Origin: Spongospora subterranea f. sp. subterranea
Taxonomy: Eukaryota > Endomyxa: Phytomyxea > Phytomyxea > Plasmodiophorida
NCBI GenBank assembly: GCA_049724395.1
Contig: JAUGWO010000014.1
Location: 32,685-96,684, forward strand
DNA length: 64,000 nt
Direction: 5' to 3'
The notes under the pieces are model-generated. The model was not told where the DNA came from. It saw only the letters and a list, made by a program, of their open reading frames with translations, and searched no databases. The position numbers and the translations under genes are program-made. Shown here in pieces: positions 34,141-45,139 of this stretch. The stretch's first letter is position 1, and each line of letters begins with the position of its first letter.

Positions 34141-35335
34141 ACCAGACACTCTTCGTTGATCGGAACGGAAGCCGGGTGTTCGCTACATTTTGTAAAGAAA
34201 AGTCGATGTAGTTTTCACCTGCGGTTTTATTGATGGAAACCATGACCCGGTTCGTTGGTTTGAAAGTAGATACAGATTCGTCGTGAATTGTTTTGAGTGT
34301 CTTCCTTCGGTATTTTTTGTTTGCTGATGTCCTGTCATGGTTCTAGCAGATTCTTTTGCGGTTGCCCACTATAGCCTTAAAATACAGCCAGACCGCAATC
34401 CGGTGAATCATCAATTGTAAATTTGGTGACATTCGCAGTTCTGGTAATTGAAGGATTCGATTCACACAGATCTGAATCTGATGCATTTTCTGCGGTGGAA
34501 TTTTCAGTGTCCGATTTACCATGGTCTGAATAAACATTGTCGCGAATATTTCCTGCCCTTGATTGGGCGACAAACGGATGAGCGTTGTTCAAATGCCACG
34601 TTTTTTGCATCGCCGTCCCCTCGACTGGTAATATCATAGGCCTTAAGGTTTGAAGTATTAAATCGCAACCGATCCAATGAAAGAACCGATGCCCCTTTTG
34701 ACCTAAAATGGTTTACTATGATCTCCAAATAAAGTTTGAACAATGAGAGAACATCGTTATCGAAACCACGATATCATCTCGGGCAAAGAAACCTCAACTT
34801 GTGGGGACTCGTTTGAGGCGAATAATCGTTGATGTGATTCATCAAAAGCGTCAACGTAATCGCCCATCCTTAGAAAATGTGACCATGACGTGTGGTGTCA
34901 TATCCCTTCGTTTGAAGACCAGTGAAGATGTTCGAGCAAACTGATCCTTCGTCTGGGGTAGGCTGCACTTCCAGAGCTTTAAGGATCGAGACCAGAAGTT
35001 GTCTTAAGTCAGTAATAGCTGTGATACGTTTTTGTTGTAATTGGGCTATCTTTAAATCAAGGCATTTCTTTTCTCTCTCGCTGAGGAAGTATAATCATTC
35101 AGAATACGCGATTCCATAATCTAACGACTCTACCTGACCTCCCAACACGACTGCTCGCTCTAGGAGTTGAATTCTGCCCTAGACCTAAAGAACCTGCTGC
35201 GATGACGTACGCCCTGTGTCCCCCTATCCCGTTTTCTCATTCGGTCGACACTTCCATCAAACTGATTCTCTGTACTATCTTTGTTTGTGTTTTCGCGTCA
35301 ATTCAACAAACAGCTGTACTGAGTTGGCAATATAG
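34141..35335. other. Palindrome spacer, decayed coding pieces
   Basis: No gene resolved. A minus-strand ORF at 34637-34377 (AHPFVAQSRAGNIRDN...) has an acidic, Ser/Asn-rich composition like the linker between integrase and RT in Copia, and may belong to the Copia fragment on that strand. Around 34960-34995 is sequence also found near 26240. Confidence 0.3.
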
Positions 35336-35671
35336 TTCAACGATCACTGGATGTTGATATTCATCTACCTGGATGGTGAGATGATTTTCCTCTATGATCC
35401 ATTTAGTTCGGCAAGGGTTCAAGATAAGTTACAGGAGGTCAATATCTTGTGTAAACCGCCATGGTTTTTTGAAATTTTTCCTGACCGTGATTGGGAAACC
35501 GCAATGGCCCATGGTCCACTTCAATGGGACTCTGTCAACTGTGGGTTATTTATTTACAAAATGGCTGCTGCTCAGGCAGATCAGTCCATCGTGCCGGATG
35601 AATTGTCCAAGTCTGAACTCGACCTCATTAGGAATTCAGTGTCTTTTCGAGTTAGTTCAATACATTCATGA
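35336..35671 (+). CDS. C48/Ulp1-like cysteine protease exon (partial)
   Basis: Open reading after a TATAG acceptor-like sequence. The order is NDHWMLIFIYLDGEMIFLYDPF then HGPLQWDSVNCGLFIYKMA, giving the catalytic set of C48 (Ulp1/SENP-like) proteases: His (HW), Asp (YDPF), Gln (PLQWD) and Cys (NCG). About 110 aa are visible; the N-terminal part of the domain and any start codon are missing or in unrecognised upstream exons (a stop precedes the acceptor). Ulp1-like domains remove SUMO or similar modifiers, and are also common passengers in eukaryotic DNA transposons such as MULEs, so this could be a transposon-borne gene. It sits in the spacer of the inner palindrome, and scrambled pieces of it recur near 26.2 kb. 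Confidence 0.6.
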   Translation, partial: FNDHWMLIFIYLDGEMIFLYDPFSSARVQDKLQEVNILCKPPWFFEIFPDRDWETAMAHGPLQWDSVNCGLFIYKMAAAQADQSIVPDELSKSELDLIRNSVSFRVSSIHS

Positions 35672-35849
35672 GCAATTGCTACGAATCCACTGTTAAGCTC
35701 GGAAAACTGATTATGATTGGATATGACCGAATCACAAAACCGATACAACCTCTATGATGTCACGTGAACTTGTAAAAAATGCATTGGAATACATTTGCTC
35801 ATGAATTTGATTGAGGACGGATTCGGGAACTCGGACTAAATGACAATGG

Positions 35850-37135
35850 ATCCTTATCAGGTTGAGTATCGAACGTCATTGAATTAATTCATAAAGACAA
35901 TGGATCCTTATTCAATTACGAAATTGAGACTGATTTGAACGAATACAATTCAAATGACGATGATGAAGAAATAAACAGCCTTACTCATAGACCCCAAATT
36001 CTGGAACAAGATCCCAATCAGGACAAAGCTTAAACGACGTCTCAGAACATCAGCCAAGTAACGCTCAAGGGGAACGAGAACTTGAATCTGACCAAGATTA
36101 TCAGCCAAGTTATCAAAGTAACGAATGCCAAGAGCAATTACATCATGAGAGCTCGCCCATGATAACTAACGACCTCCAAGAGCAAATACTTCCTGAAGAA
36201 CTCGCGAAGGCCTCGACGCCCACCTGAACGATTTGGTGCTTTTGTCGCAATTGACTGGATTGATTCCGCCAAGGTTGCATGCGAGCTCCCAGAAGATGAC
36301 ATCTTGGCTCCAGTTACCTTTAACCAAGCTATATCGTCGGATCACGCAGCATATTGGAAAAGGGAAATAGAGAGTGCAATTAGCTCTCTAGAAACCCACA
36401 ACACTTGGACTCACCTAGCAGGAAATGAAATTCCACAATCAGTCAAACCGATTAAATCAAAGTTTATCTTCAAGGTGAAACGAGTGCATAACGAGGCAGA
36501 TATTCCTGATGACGACTCCTAGATAATCAAGAAGCGTTCTAGAGACAAAATCGTCAGATTTAAGGCAAGGCCGGTAATCCAAGGATTTTTCAGAAGAAAG
36601 GGATTTATTACCATAAACGTACGCACCGGTCGTCCGAAACGATATCCTTCGTTTGCTCCTAGGGATGTTGGTGGAATTCCCAAAACTAAAGATTGAGCAG
36701 TTGGACGTTGCAACAGCCTTTCTGTACGGAAATCGACAAGAAAACAGATACGCAAGGTGACCTGTCGGAATTTCTGGAAGCTATTTTTCGAGAACTTGGA
36801 TTCGATCAAGATCAGCCGACTCAGTTGAACTGCGACAACTCTGGCGCAATTCTCTTTGCGAAAGACGGTATTAAACATTGCCGTCTGAAGCACATAGACC
36901 TCAGGAAGCATTTTGTACGCGATCATGTTGACCAACAAAGCATCACTCCTCGATATGTTCCCACAGACGATGATGTGGCTGATATATTCACAAACCGTCA
37001 AATTTAGAAACCAGCTCGGCGTCATTTCTGCCAAGAATGTGCCATGTTAAGAGGGCAAGTTGATGTCTGTTTAACATTGCACATTCAGTTTCTCTCAGCC
37101 ACAGCTTGTATTATATAAACGACTTCACTAAAACT
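35850..37135 (+). mobile_element. Copia 3' fragment with deleted RT, inner palindrome arm
   Basis: The plus strand carries the integrase-RT linker (RPPERFGAFVAIDWIDSAKV) and the first RT block (YWKREIESAISSLETHNTW, KPIKSKFIFKVKR), ending in a stop at 36520. The rest of RT is absent. RNase H resumes at 36693-37007 (DNSGAILFAKDGIKHCRLKH) and runs into the LTR start TGTTAAGAGGGCAAGTTGAT at about 37044. From about 36740 outward it mirrors 33760-34130. Confidence 0.85.
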
Positions 37136-37350
37136 CCTGTTCATCTATATATCAATTTGTACTGATCCTGTTAATATTGTGTATATCGCCACATGTGAGA
37201 TCCTCTCATGATCCACAATTGCACTGCTATCCCAATATCATCTATCAACACGAGGTGGTCACTAAACCAGTTCGGCTGATCGACAAAAACAGCCTGAAAT
37301 CTCTCTAAAGGAGCAGCAAATGCAGTGATCGCCACTAGTTTATCAATTCA

Positions 37351-39572
37351 TTACTGTAAAAGTTTGACGATCTTCGCGACAGTTGAGGAACCGTTCACTT
37401 TCATGATCTGCTCTGCCACCTCCAGTGCTGTCTCTCCATTAGCCGTGATGGTGCGGTTGGCGCCTATTTTCAATAAGTATTGAACTATGTAGTATCTACA
37501 AACAGTCAGATTAGCCCAAAGAGGTTGACCAGCGACGATTTGACAAACCTGGTCTTTGCAACTGCCAAATGGAGAGCAGTTTCCCCCTGACGGTTTTGAA
37601 TGTTGACGATTTTATGACACGACGGATGGAATGATTTAGAGATCTTCCTGTGAGATCAATTCAGCGATTTTGATGTTTTAGATGTACGTGATGATAGTTG
37701 ACAGGCTTAAACGAATCAATGATGCGCCAAAACCCCCATATTGTTCCATGATCTCATCCTGCCTCAAAGAACGCTTTCCTCCCGCTTCGATTATATGGAA
37801 AATAGTCGATGGAAATCTGTGAGATATTTATCAGATGAGCGCTTTGATATAAACAGATGATAGCAGAATACAAGTTATGTGATATTGCCAGGTGCAGTGC
37901 AGTATTCCCATTCTTGTCAGCAAAAAGGGGATCGGCGCCTTGATTCAATAGCTCCGTGACAATGCGATTTACGGCCAACCGATTAGACTTAAGAGCCATA
38001 TGGAGAATAGTGTTCCCATCACTGTTCACGTGGCTGATATCACAGTTTTTAATGATTAAGAGAATGAGTTCGTCCGACCTGTGAACACATCAGTGAATAT
38101 TTGAGTTTGTGAAGAGATTAGGTAAAAGTTTGACGATCTTCTCATTTGGGGAGATCAATGGAGATGTACAGGTCAGATGGAATATCGGTTAGAAATGGTG
38201 TGCTCAAATCATTATCCAGTATAGAAGGATCGGCATCGTTCACATACAGAAACTGGGCGATATCAAAACTGATCATAACATAATCCATTATTGAGGCGTG
38301 TTTGAAGCCAGACAGCAACAGTTCCCAACCGTTTAAAACGAATTGCCAGAGAGAAAGCAGTTTCCCCCTTTTGGTTGCTGAAATTGATTAAATCAGGCGT
38401 TGCCTGACGGATGACGCGTCCGTCCCTGTGAGATTACATCAGCGATTTCAATGATTATAACAAACTTGTACCCAATATACAGGCCATCAGGAACCAATTC
38501 TCCAGTCGAGGGATCCGTCATCTCATTCTGGACCAGAATCTCGCCAGTTTTTGGCCTCGCCGCATTGAATATTTCAATAATAATGTCTGGACTCCTGTGA
38601 GATCTCGATCAGACACTTTGAGACATTAACATGTTATAGCAGTATAAAACCCCTTCTCTATCGCCAGGTGCAGTGCTGTATTTCCCTCATTATCAGTGAT
38701 CTTTGGATTGGCGCCTTTATCCAGAAATTTTTTGACCACCGCTTGGCTGAAAATCAATCACGATTATCGACAGCGGATCAGGGTCTCAACACTAAGTACG
38801 ACCAACCACTCATAGGAAACTGCCATATGGAGTGGCGCTTTCCCAGCCTTGTTTTTCAGGTCAATAATTTGCTGCTTCGACATTTCGACGTGTTTCATGA
38901 TATTGTTGTCGCCCATAATGTCCATGATATTGTTGTCGCCCATGATGTCCATGATCTTACTGGCGGCTTTAGGACTAAAAAGTTGTCAGATAATGGGTGA
39001 TTACCCATGATGGGCAATATATTACAGGTCATGAAGAACGGCGAAATGTAATGGAGTATTCCCATAGCCATCGACAACAAATATTTCGGCCCCTCTGTCT
39101 AATAGGATCATGGCGACATCCTCCCTATTGTAATAACATTAAAGGTGGATCAAAACCAATGGCAATTTTGATATTACTGGCCGTAGAGAAGTGCCAAATT
39201 GAGAGCGGTGGTGCGAAACACCGAGCTTGGGTTCTGTGATATTTGATCAGTGAAATATTGATTACCCCCTTTGTTTCGGAAATGAGATCTGACACACCTT
39301 ATTACGCAACCCATTCGTTCCACTCCCACGACACACCACTGGTTTCATACCAACAACTTATATCCCCCTTCTCAATCTCATTAGCCCATTTCAGAGCAGC
39401 TGTTGAATCACTAGATAATCCGATTAGTCAATTACATTTTACCCCATCATCAATACACCTATTGCGACCTGTGTTTAAGTGCCTCATGAAAGGCCTTGAT
39501 CCGATCCGAATCTGGGGACGTTGAGGCACCAACATTCAATACCACCAGTATTATGACGAACTTCGAAAACAT
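37351..39572 (-). CDS. Secreted ankyrin-repeat protein, mirror copy (13 exons)
   Basis: Minus-strand counterpart of the gene at 31377-33535, with start ATG at 39572 and stop TAA at 37351-37353. All exons I checked are open with the same splice sites and phases, and the 27-bp duplication in exon 5 is shared. Differences are mostly single bases plus two intron insertions: about 13-25 bp in the intron after exon 2 (near 39255-39280), and about 45 bp in the intron before the SDGNTILH exon (38105-38165), which contains a copy of the end of the last exon (GAAGATCGTCAAACTTTTAC). The predicted product is a signal peptide plus ankyrin repeats of about 497 aa. It is head-to-head with the gene at 42241 and tail-to-tail with that at 31377. 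Exact length was not base-checked. Confidence 0.8.
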
Positions 39573-39808
39573 AAAACTTGACATCATCAAGGGAAATTGG
39601 AAAGTGATGATGAAATGACAAACACGGAGATACAAGTATTCCTCGTAAAACCCTACGGACTCCGTGGTATTGACCCGTGCTCAGTCAATGGCAGTACAGT
39701 ACCAGTTGTCGACAGCTGAGAATGTCCGTAGCTGTCTGTTAGCTGGAGGCTGCGGTAAAATGCGTACAGTATAGGGTTTTACATTACGAGTACATTTCAT
39801 TTTATTTT

Positions 39809-40671
39809 TTACAAAGAATCCAAAGATTCTATGTCGCCATAGGAAATTTCTTGAACTGCAGAAAGCTGTAAAGCAATCACTGAACTAGTGTGCGTTTTTT
39901 CGGACTTGATAATCCGTTTGTCAATCTTTGGTTCCATTTTTCTTGAAAAAGGAATCCGCAAAGTAAACACTTCCGGCTCTTTGTCTTGATAATATTGCAC
40001 TATTGCAAGGGATTCAGGACATCTAAGGATATTTGCCACATTTGGGCGGACATAAAAAGCTGGATCACATTTTTTTTGCTGAAAGGTGACTATAAGAGAG
40101 CGACCGTTTGCCGCAACAGTCGCCCCAATGGTGAAATTCGATACCATGCTTAGAAACACGGTAACTTTTACTCCTCCGGAAAACGATATTAAATCGTAAA
40201 GCCGCAGATCACACTCAAATCCTGCACGTCGGCAAAACTTGGGCGTGTTCGCAAACTCCTCTTCTTCGTCCGGGTTTATATTGGGAGGCGGGGAATTGGC
40301 AATTTCTGGCACTCGACCCATAATCAACGGTTGCATGTGGTCGTCTTCCGCGTCACCTTCCGTGGCGTCACCGGTGATTGGCGACCATGGCTTCTGCTGA
40401 AAAAAGGCAATATTAGACTAATCTACTATTGTGCAAGCTGTAAAACAAGTAAACGAATACCATTTTTTGATATGTTTTGTCGAGCTGTCCGTATCTTGCC
40501 ACCCAGCATGCTCGAATTCAGTAGCGCAAACAGCGGATCTTCTTTCTTGACGGCAGCCCCAGTGACTTTGAATCCATTGACGCCGTCACCAAGTTTCTTT
40601 AAAATTTGCGGAAGTCGCCGAGCGTGCTCGTTAGTAAAAACGGACACCCGGTTGCTGGCGCTCTTCACCAT
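39809..40671 (-). CDS. Second protein of the DDE transposon (unknown function)
   Basis: The minus strand has an ATG at 40671 opening MVKSASNRVSVFTNEHARRL, open to about 40462, then a candidate 64-bp intron (donor GTATTC, acceptor TTTTTTCAG). A second exon runs to a stop at 39809, with an acidic patch (PDEEEEFANTPKF) and a beta-rich region (GGVKVTVFLSMVSNFTIG, FYVRPNVANILRCPESLAIV). The join is not in phase with the first-exon frame as read, so there is either an indel or a different donor. I do not recognise the family. It is not an obvious Myb-like DNA-binding protein of the kind that accompanies Harbinger transposases. Confidence 0.5.
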
Positions 40672-40763
40672 TTTGAATTACTTGTGGTCTTCTGCCTCCA
40701 GCACGACGCAGTGGGCCATTTGCGCACTCGCAAGGCCGCTGCGGCCTATTTGCACAGTTGATT

Positions 40764-41090
40764 CGTTGACCGGTTTGACCGGTTTAACCGGTTAAACCAA
40801 TTTGCGCTAAACTTCTTTTGCCTATAACTTCGCGAATACCTGCTGTCAGACTTTTCAGAAAAGTCCGTTCAGTTCATGCGATGTGGCCGCACAGGTGGGT
40901 ATTTTTCTTAATCAAAAAGATCAATCCTGGCAGATTGAGCATTCCTATACTTCGGATAGTGTACCATGCTACAATACTGCGCAGTCAGAAGTTGCGCAAC
41001 CCTGAATCCAGACCTACAGGATTTCGAATTTCAAAAATAAACAATCTTTGAACCAAAAAAACCGGTTTTTTCAGTTAAACCGGTTCATAC
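40764..41090. promoter_or_regulatory. Divergent promoter region with CCGGTT palindromes
   Basis: Between the two divergent transposon genes lie repeated CCGGTT units: GACCGGTTTGACCGGTTT at 40768-40785, a perfect 18-bp palindrome GGTTTAACCGGTTAAACC at 40781-40798, and AAACCGGTTTTTT plus TTAAACCGGTTC at about 41058-41088. Symmetric repeats flanking both gene starts suggest binding sites for the transposase, its partner protein, or a host factor; AACCGGTT resembles Grainyhead/CP2-type sites. Confidence 0.5.
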
Positions 41091-41145
41091 AGAGTCTACG
41101 CACTTTCGCGGTTGAAAGTAGGTAAGACTGACTTGCCAGTCATCA

Positions 41146-42131
41146 ATGAATCAAGAAGAAGCTCAATGGTTTATTGTTTATGGATCAAAGATAATCCGAG
41201 CAAATTCAAGGTCGTTCAAAACAGCATATTGGAAGCGCAAATGGACATCACATTTCGGTGTCAGTTTGCGTGCCTGTTTGCGCGTATGGCTGGATTTGCG
41301 AGTCACAATTGTTGATCTTCGTCGCGAGCACATATTGATGGGACTTTTCTTTCTGCAGTGTTATCAATGTGAGGATGTGGCATGCTCCCGTTTTTCAATC
41401 AACGAAAAAACGTACCGCAAGTGGATTTGGATTGTGGTGTCAGCAATCGCCAATCTAGACTATGTAATATCCTTTTATAATTTTGTATTTACTGCAAATT
41501 ATTTTACTTATCTGACTTGCAGATCCGATGGGATGACCGATTTGAAAACTGGGATCGCCTTGTGCCTTCATTCACCCTCGATGGTACAGATCTCTGGGTG
41601 TTTGAGCAAGGAATTTTTGATAAGAAAGATATGTCCCATAAATTCAAGCATGCTGGCCTTCGTTACGAGATCGGCGTTGCAATAGGTGTATCAAAAATTG
41701 TGCATGTCGCGGGAGGCGTCCCTTGCGGTGAATGGCCAGACATACGTCTGGCTCGACATTGCGTAGTTCCAGAACTACGTTTGGGTGAGATGCCATCGGC
41801 TGACAAGGGGTATCAAGATGGGCGAGTCCATTTTTTTACACCAGTCAATCCAACTTCGGACTGGGACCGAAGACTCAACCGTGAACTCAAGATTCTGCAA
41901 GCAAGACACGAGATGGTTAACAAGCGGTTCAAAGATTTCAATTGTCTACGCGGACAGTTCAAACATTCCCGACAAAAACATCAGCTGATTTTTGCTGCCT
42001 GCGCAAACTTGGTTCAATTAAAGCTGGTTGAACAACGGTTTTTGCACTGGCTTTCCAAGCCACTCTGCCGGATGCTCTTATGTTGCTATCAAATTTACAA
42101 TAAAGTTGTTATATTTACTTATACGCACTAA
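41146..42131 (+). CDS. DDE transposase (DDE_Tnp_4 / Harbinger- or IS5-like)
   Basis: Exons 41146-41463 and 41523-42131 join in frame across a 59-nt intron (CTGAC branch, TTGCAG acceptor) to give 308 aa. The N-terminal helical region reads REHILMGLFFLQCYQCEDVA and INEKTYRKWIW, as in the protist relatives of HARBI1. The catalytic core has SFTLDGTDLW (first Asp), EMPSADKGYQDGRV (second Asp) and a C-terminal ARHEMVNKRFKDFNCLRG with the final Glu, then FAACANLVQLKLVE. All three acidic residues are present and there is no stop, so the enzyme could be active. The start is the first ATG in frame. Confidence 0.8.
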
Positions 42132-42240
42132 TTACCGCAGCTTCCTGTCGACAACTGAAACGCATCTGCCCCATCAGAGACAATACCACGGAGTCCGATA
42201 GGGTTACCAACTGTCATTTCCCTTGAAGAGGTCTAGTTTC

Positions 42241-45139
42241 ATGTTTTCGAAGGTCGTCATAATATTAGTGGTATTAAAGGTTGGTGCCTCAACGTCCCCA
42301 GGTTCGGATCGGATTGAAGACTTACGTGAGGCACTTAGAGACAGGTCGCAATAACTGTATTGATGTTGGGGTAAAATGCAGTTGACTAATCGGATTATCT
42401 AGTGATTCAACAGCTGATGTGGAATGGGCTAATGAGATTGACGACGCGTATATAAGTTGTTTGTATAACATTGAAGAAGCCAGTGATTTACAAGGGGAGT
42501 GGAACGGATGGGTTGCGTAATAAGATGTGTCAGATGTAATATTTCACTGATCAAATATTACAGAAGCCAAGCCCGCAATATCGCACCACCGCTCTCAATT
42601 TGGCACTTATCTACGGCCAGTAATCTCAAAATTGCCATTGGTTCTGATCTTCCCTCAATGTTGTTACAATAGGGGGAATGTCGCCATGATCCTATTAGAC
42701 AGAGGGGCCGATATATTTGCAGTCGATGACTATGGGAATACTCCATTGCACTTCGCCGTTGAACATGGCCTGTAATAAATTGCCCACTATGGGGCATCAC
42801 CCATTATCTGACAACTTTGTAGGGTTAATGTCGTCAGTAAAATCATGAACATCATGGGCGATACTAAAATCATGAACAAGATCGGAATGTCAAAGCAGCA
42901 AGTTATTGACCGGAAAAACAAGGCTGGTAAAGCGCCACTCCATATGGCAGTTTTCTATATGTGGTTGGGTCGTACTTAGTGTTGCGACCCTGATCCGCTG
43001 TCAATAATCGCTATTGATTTTCAGCCGAGCGGTGTTCAAACAATTGCTGGATGAAGGCGCCAATCCAATGATCACTGATGATTATGGGAACACAGCACTG
43101 CACTTCGCAACAAAGCAAGACTGGTGCACCCCTCAGGACATCATTGATATTATTAAAGTGTCCAAGCCACAAGCGAACCAACATCTGTGCCAAAATGGGG
43201 TCACACAACCCTTGGGTGCGTCCTTGATTACTCAATTGAGTGTTGATGGCCTGTACATTGCTCACAAGTGGGTCTGGCACTTGTAAGTCGCTGAATAATC
43301 TCACAGAAACGGAGGTGTCATCTCTGTGAAATCCACTGGTACCAGCGAAATAATCAATCTCAAGGGCGGAATGGGGCGCACTGCTCTCGCGGTAGCAGTT
43401 ATATTTAACCGGTTGGTAAAATTTACTCTCTTGGTCTGATGAGCACATTCAATATTGGTTTATCTCCAGAGTTGCTATCGCTCAAACTCTGTTGGAGAAT
43501 GGCGCTGATCCCACAATACCGGATGATGAAAAGTGGATCCCATTTCGCTGGGCTATGCAGGATAAACTGCGTTTCGCCAATATCTCACCAGATTTTCAAA
43601 CCACAAGCGAAACCATCCTGACCTTGAGTCAATCCATATTGACCATGATACAAAATATTGATGTAAACCACCAGTACAGTGATGGCTCCACTCTTCTCCA
43701 TTGTGCTGTTAAGAGTCGTCGGTTGGTCGTAATTGTGTTTGACACTGATCAGCTCCGATCAATAACACTGATTTGCTAGGAATGCGATAGTTAAGGGGGT
43801 ATTGGACAGAGATGCCGATCCCACAATAGCGGATATTGATGGGAATACAGCACTGCACCTGGCGATAGAGATGGCGCTGTATACTGCTATAACATGTTGA
43901 TGTCTCAAAGAGTCTGATCGAGATCTCACAGGAGTCGAGACATTATTATCGATATAATCAATGCTGCGAGGCCCAAAACTGAAGATATAGTGGTCCAGAA
44001 TGAGATGACGGATCCCTCGAATGGAGAATTGGTTCCTGATGGCCTGTATATTGTTTACAAGTTTGTTATAATCATTGAAATCGCTGATGTAATCTTACAG
44101 GGACGAACGCGCCATCCGTCAGGCAACGCCTGACATAATCAATTTCAGCAACCAAAAGGGGGAAACTGCTTTCTTTCTGGCAATTCGTTTTAAACGGTTG
44201 GGAACTGTTGCTGTCTGGCTTTGAACACGCCTCAATAATGGATTATGTTATTATCAGTTTTGATATCGCCCAGTTTCTGTTTGAGAACGGTGCCGATCTT
44301 TCTATACTGATTAATGATTTGAGGACACCATTTCTAACCGATATTCCATCTGACCTGTACATCGCCCCAATCTCACCACCAACTCAAATATTCACTGATG
44401 TGTTCACAGGTCGGACGAACTCATTCTCTTAATCATTAAAAACTGTGATATCAGCCACGTGAACAGTGATGGGAACACTATTCTCCATATGGCTCTTAAG
44501 TCTAATCGGTTGGCCGTAAATCGCATTGTCACGAAGCTATTGAATCAAGGCGCCGATCCCCTTTTTGCTGACAAGAATGGGAATACTGCACTGCACCTTG
44601 CAATTTCACATGACCTGTATTCTGCTATCATCTGTTTATATTAAAGCGCTCATCTGATAAATATCTCACAGATTTCTTTCGACTATTTTCCATATAATCG
44701 AAGCGGGAGGAATGCGTTCTTTGAGGCAGGATGAGATCATGGAACAATATGGGGGTTTTGGCGCATCGTCGATTCGTTTAATTATGTCAACTATCATGTC
44801 ACGTACATCTAAAACATCATCGCTGAATTGATCTCACAGGAAGATCCATAAATCATTCCATCCGTCGTGTCATAAAATCGTCAACATTCAAAACCATAAT
44901 GGGGAAACTGCTCTCCATTTGGCAGTTTCAAATACCCAGTTTGTCAAATCGTCGCTGGTCAACCTCTTTGCGCTAATCTGACTGTTTGTAGAGTCTGGAG
45001 AGTTCAATATTTATTGGAAAAAGGCGCCAGCCGCACCATCGTGGCTAATGGACAGACAGCACTGGAGGTGGCAATGCAGATGAAGGAAGTGAGCGACTGC
45101 TCAGATGTCGCGAAGATCGTCGAATTTTTACAGCAATGA
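42241..45139 (+). CDS. Secreted ankyrin-repeat protein, long form, 16 exons, 688 aa
   Basis: Exons 42241-42344, 42403-42511, 42564-42619, 42673-42771, 42823-42960, 43025-43252, 43307-43411, 43470-43721, 43780-43878, 43932-44045, 44101-44196, 44258-44356, 44410-44616, 44672-44785, 44840-44938 and 44992-45139 total 2067 nt with no stop. Introns are 51-64 nt. Exon 1 gives a signal peptide (MFSKVVIILVVLKVGASTS). Ankyrin units include LLDRGADIF...YGNTPLHFAVEHG, QLLDEGANP...YGNTALHF, LLENGADPT, SDGSTLLHCAV, LDRDADPT...DGNTALHLAI, FLFENGADLS, SDGNTILHMAL, LLNQGADPL...NGNTALHLAI, ETALHLAV and LLEKGASRT. Relative to the 497-aa paralogues it has three extra exons (7-9) and two exons that fuse units normally split by an intron (6 and 8). 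Exon 5 lacks the 27-bp duplication. Confidence 0.88.

Larger units (their letters stand above)
39703..42157. mobile_element. Two-gene DDE DNA transposon between ankyrin genes
   Basis: Ends carry inverted CAGTTGTCGACAG (39703 inward and 42157 inward), followed by a second shared block AGCTGCGGTAA / GGCTGCGGTAA; on the left the two blocks are separated by about 25 extra bp. Between them are a DDE transposase (plus) and a second gene (minus), divergently arranged around a promoter rich in CCGGTT palindromes. Transposase type and the two-gene layout resemble PIF/Harbinger or IS5-like elements. No clear target-site duplication was found. It splits the intergenic region of the two head-to-head ankyrin genes. 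Confidence 0.7.

Noticed and set aside
41058-41090. CCGGTT repeats as terminal inverted repeats of a nested MITE
   Set aside because: No target duplication surrounds them and they lie between two divergent gene starts, so a promoter role is more likely.
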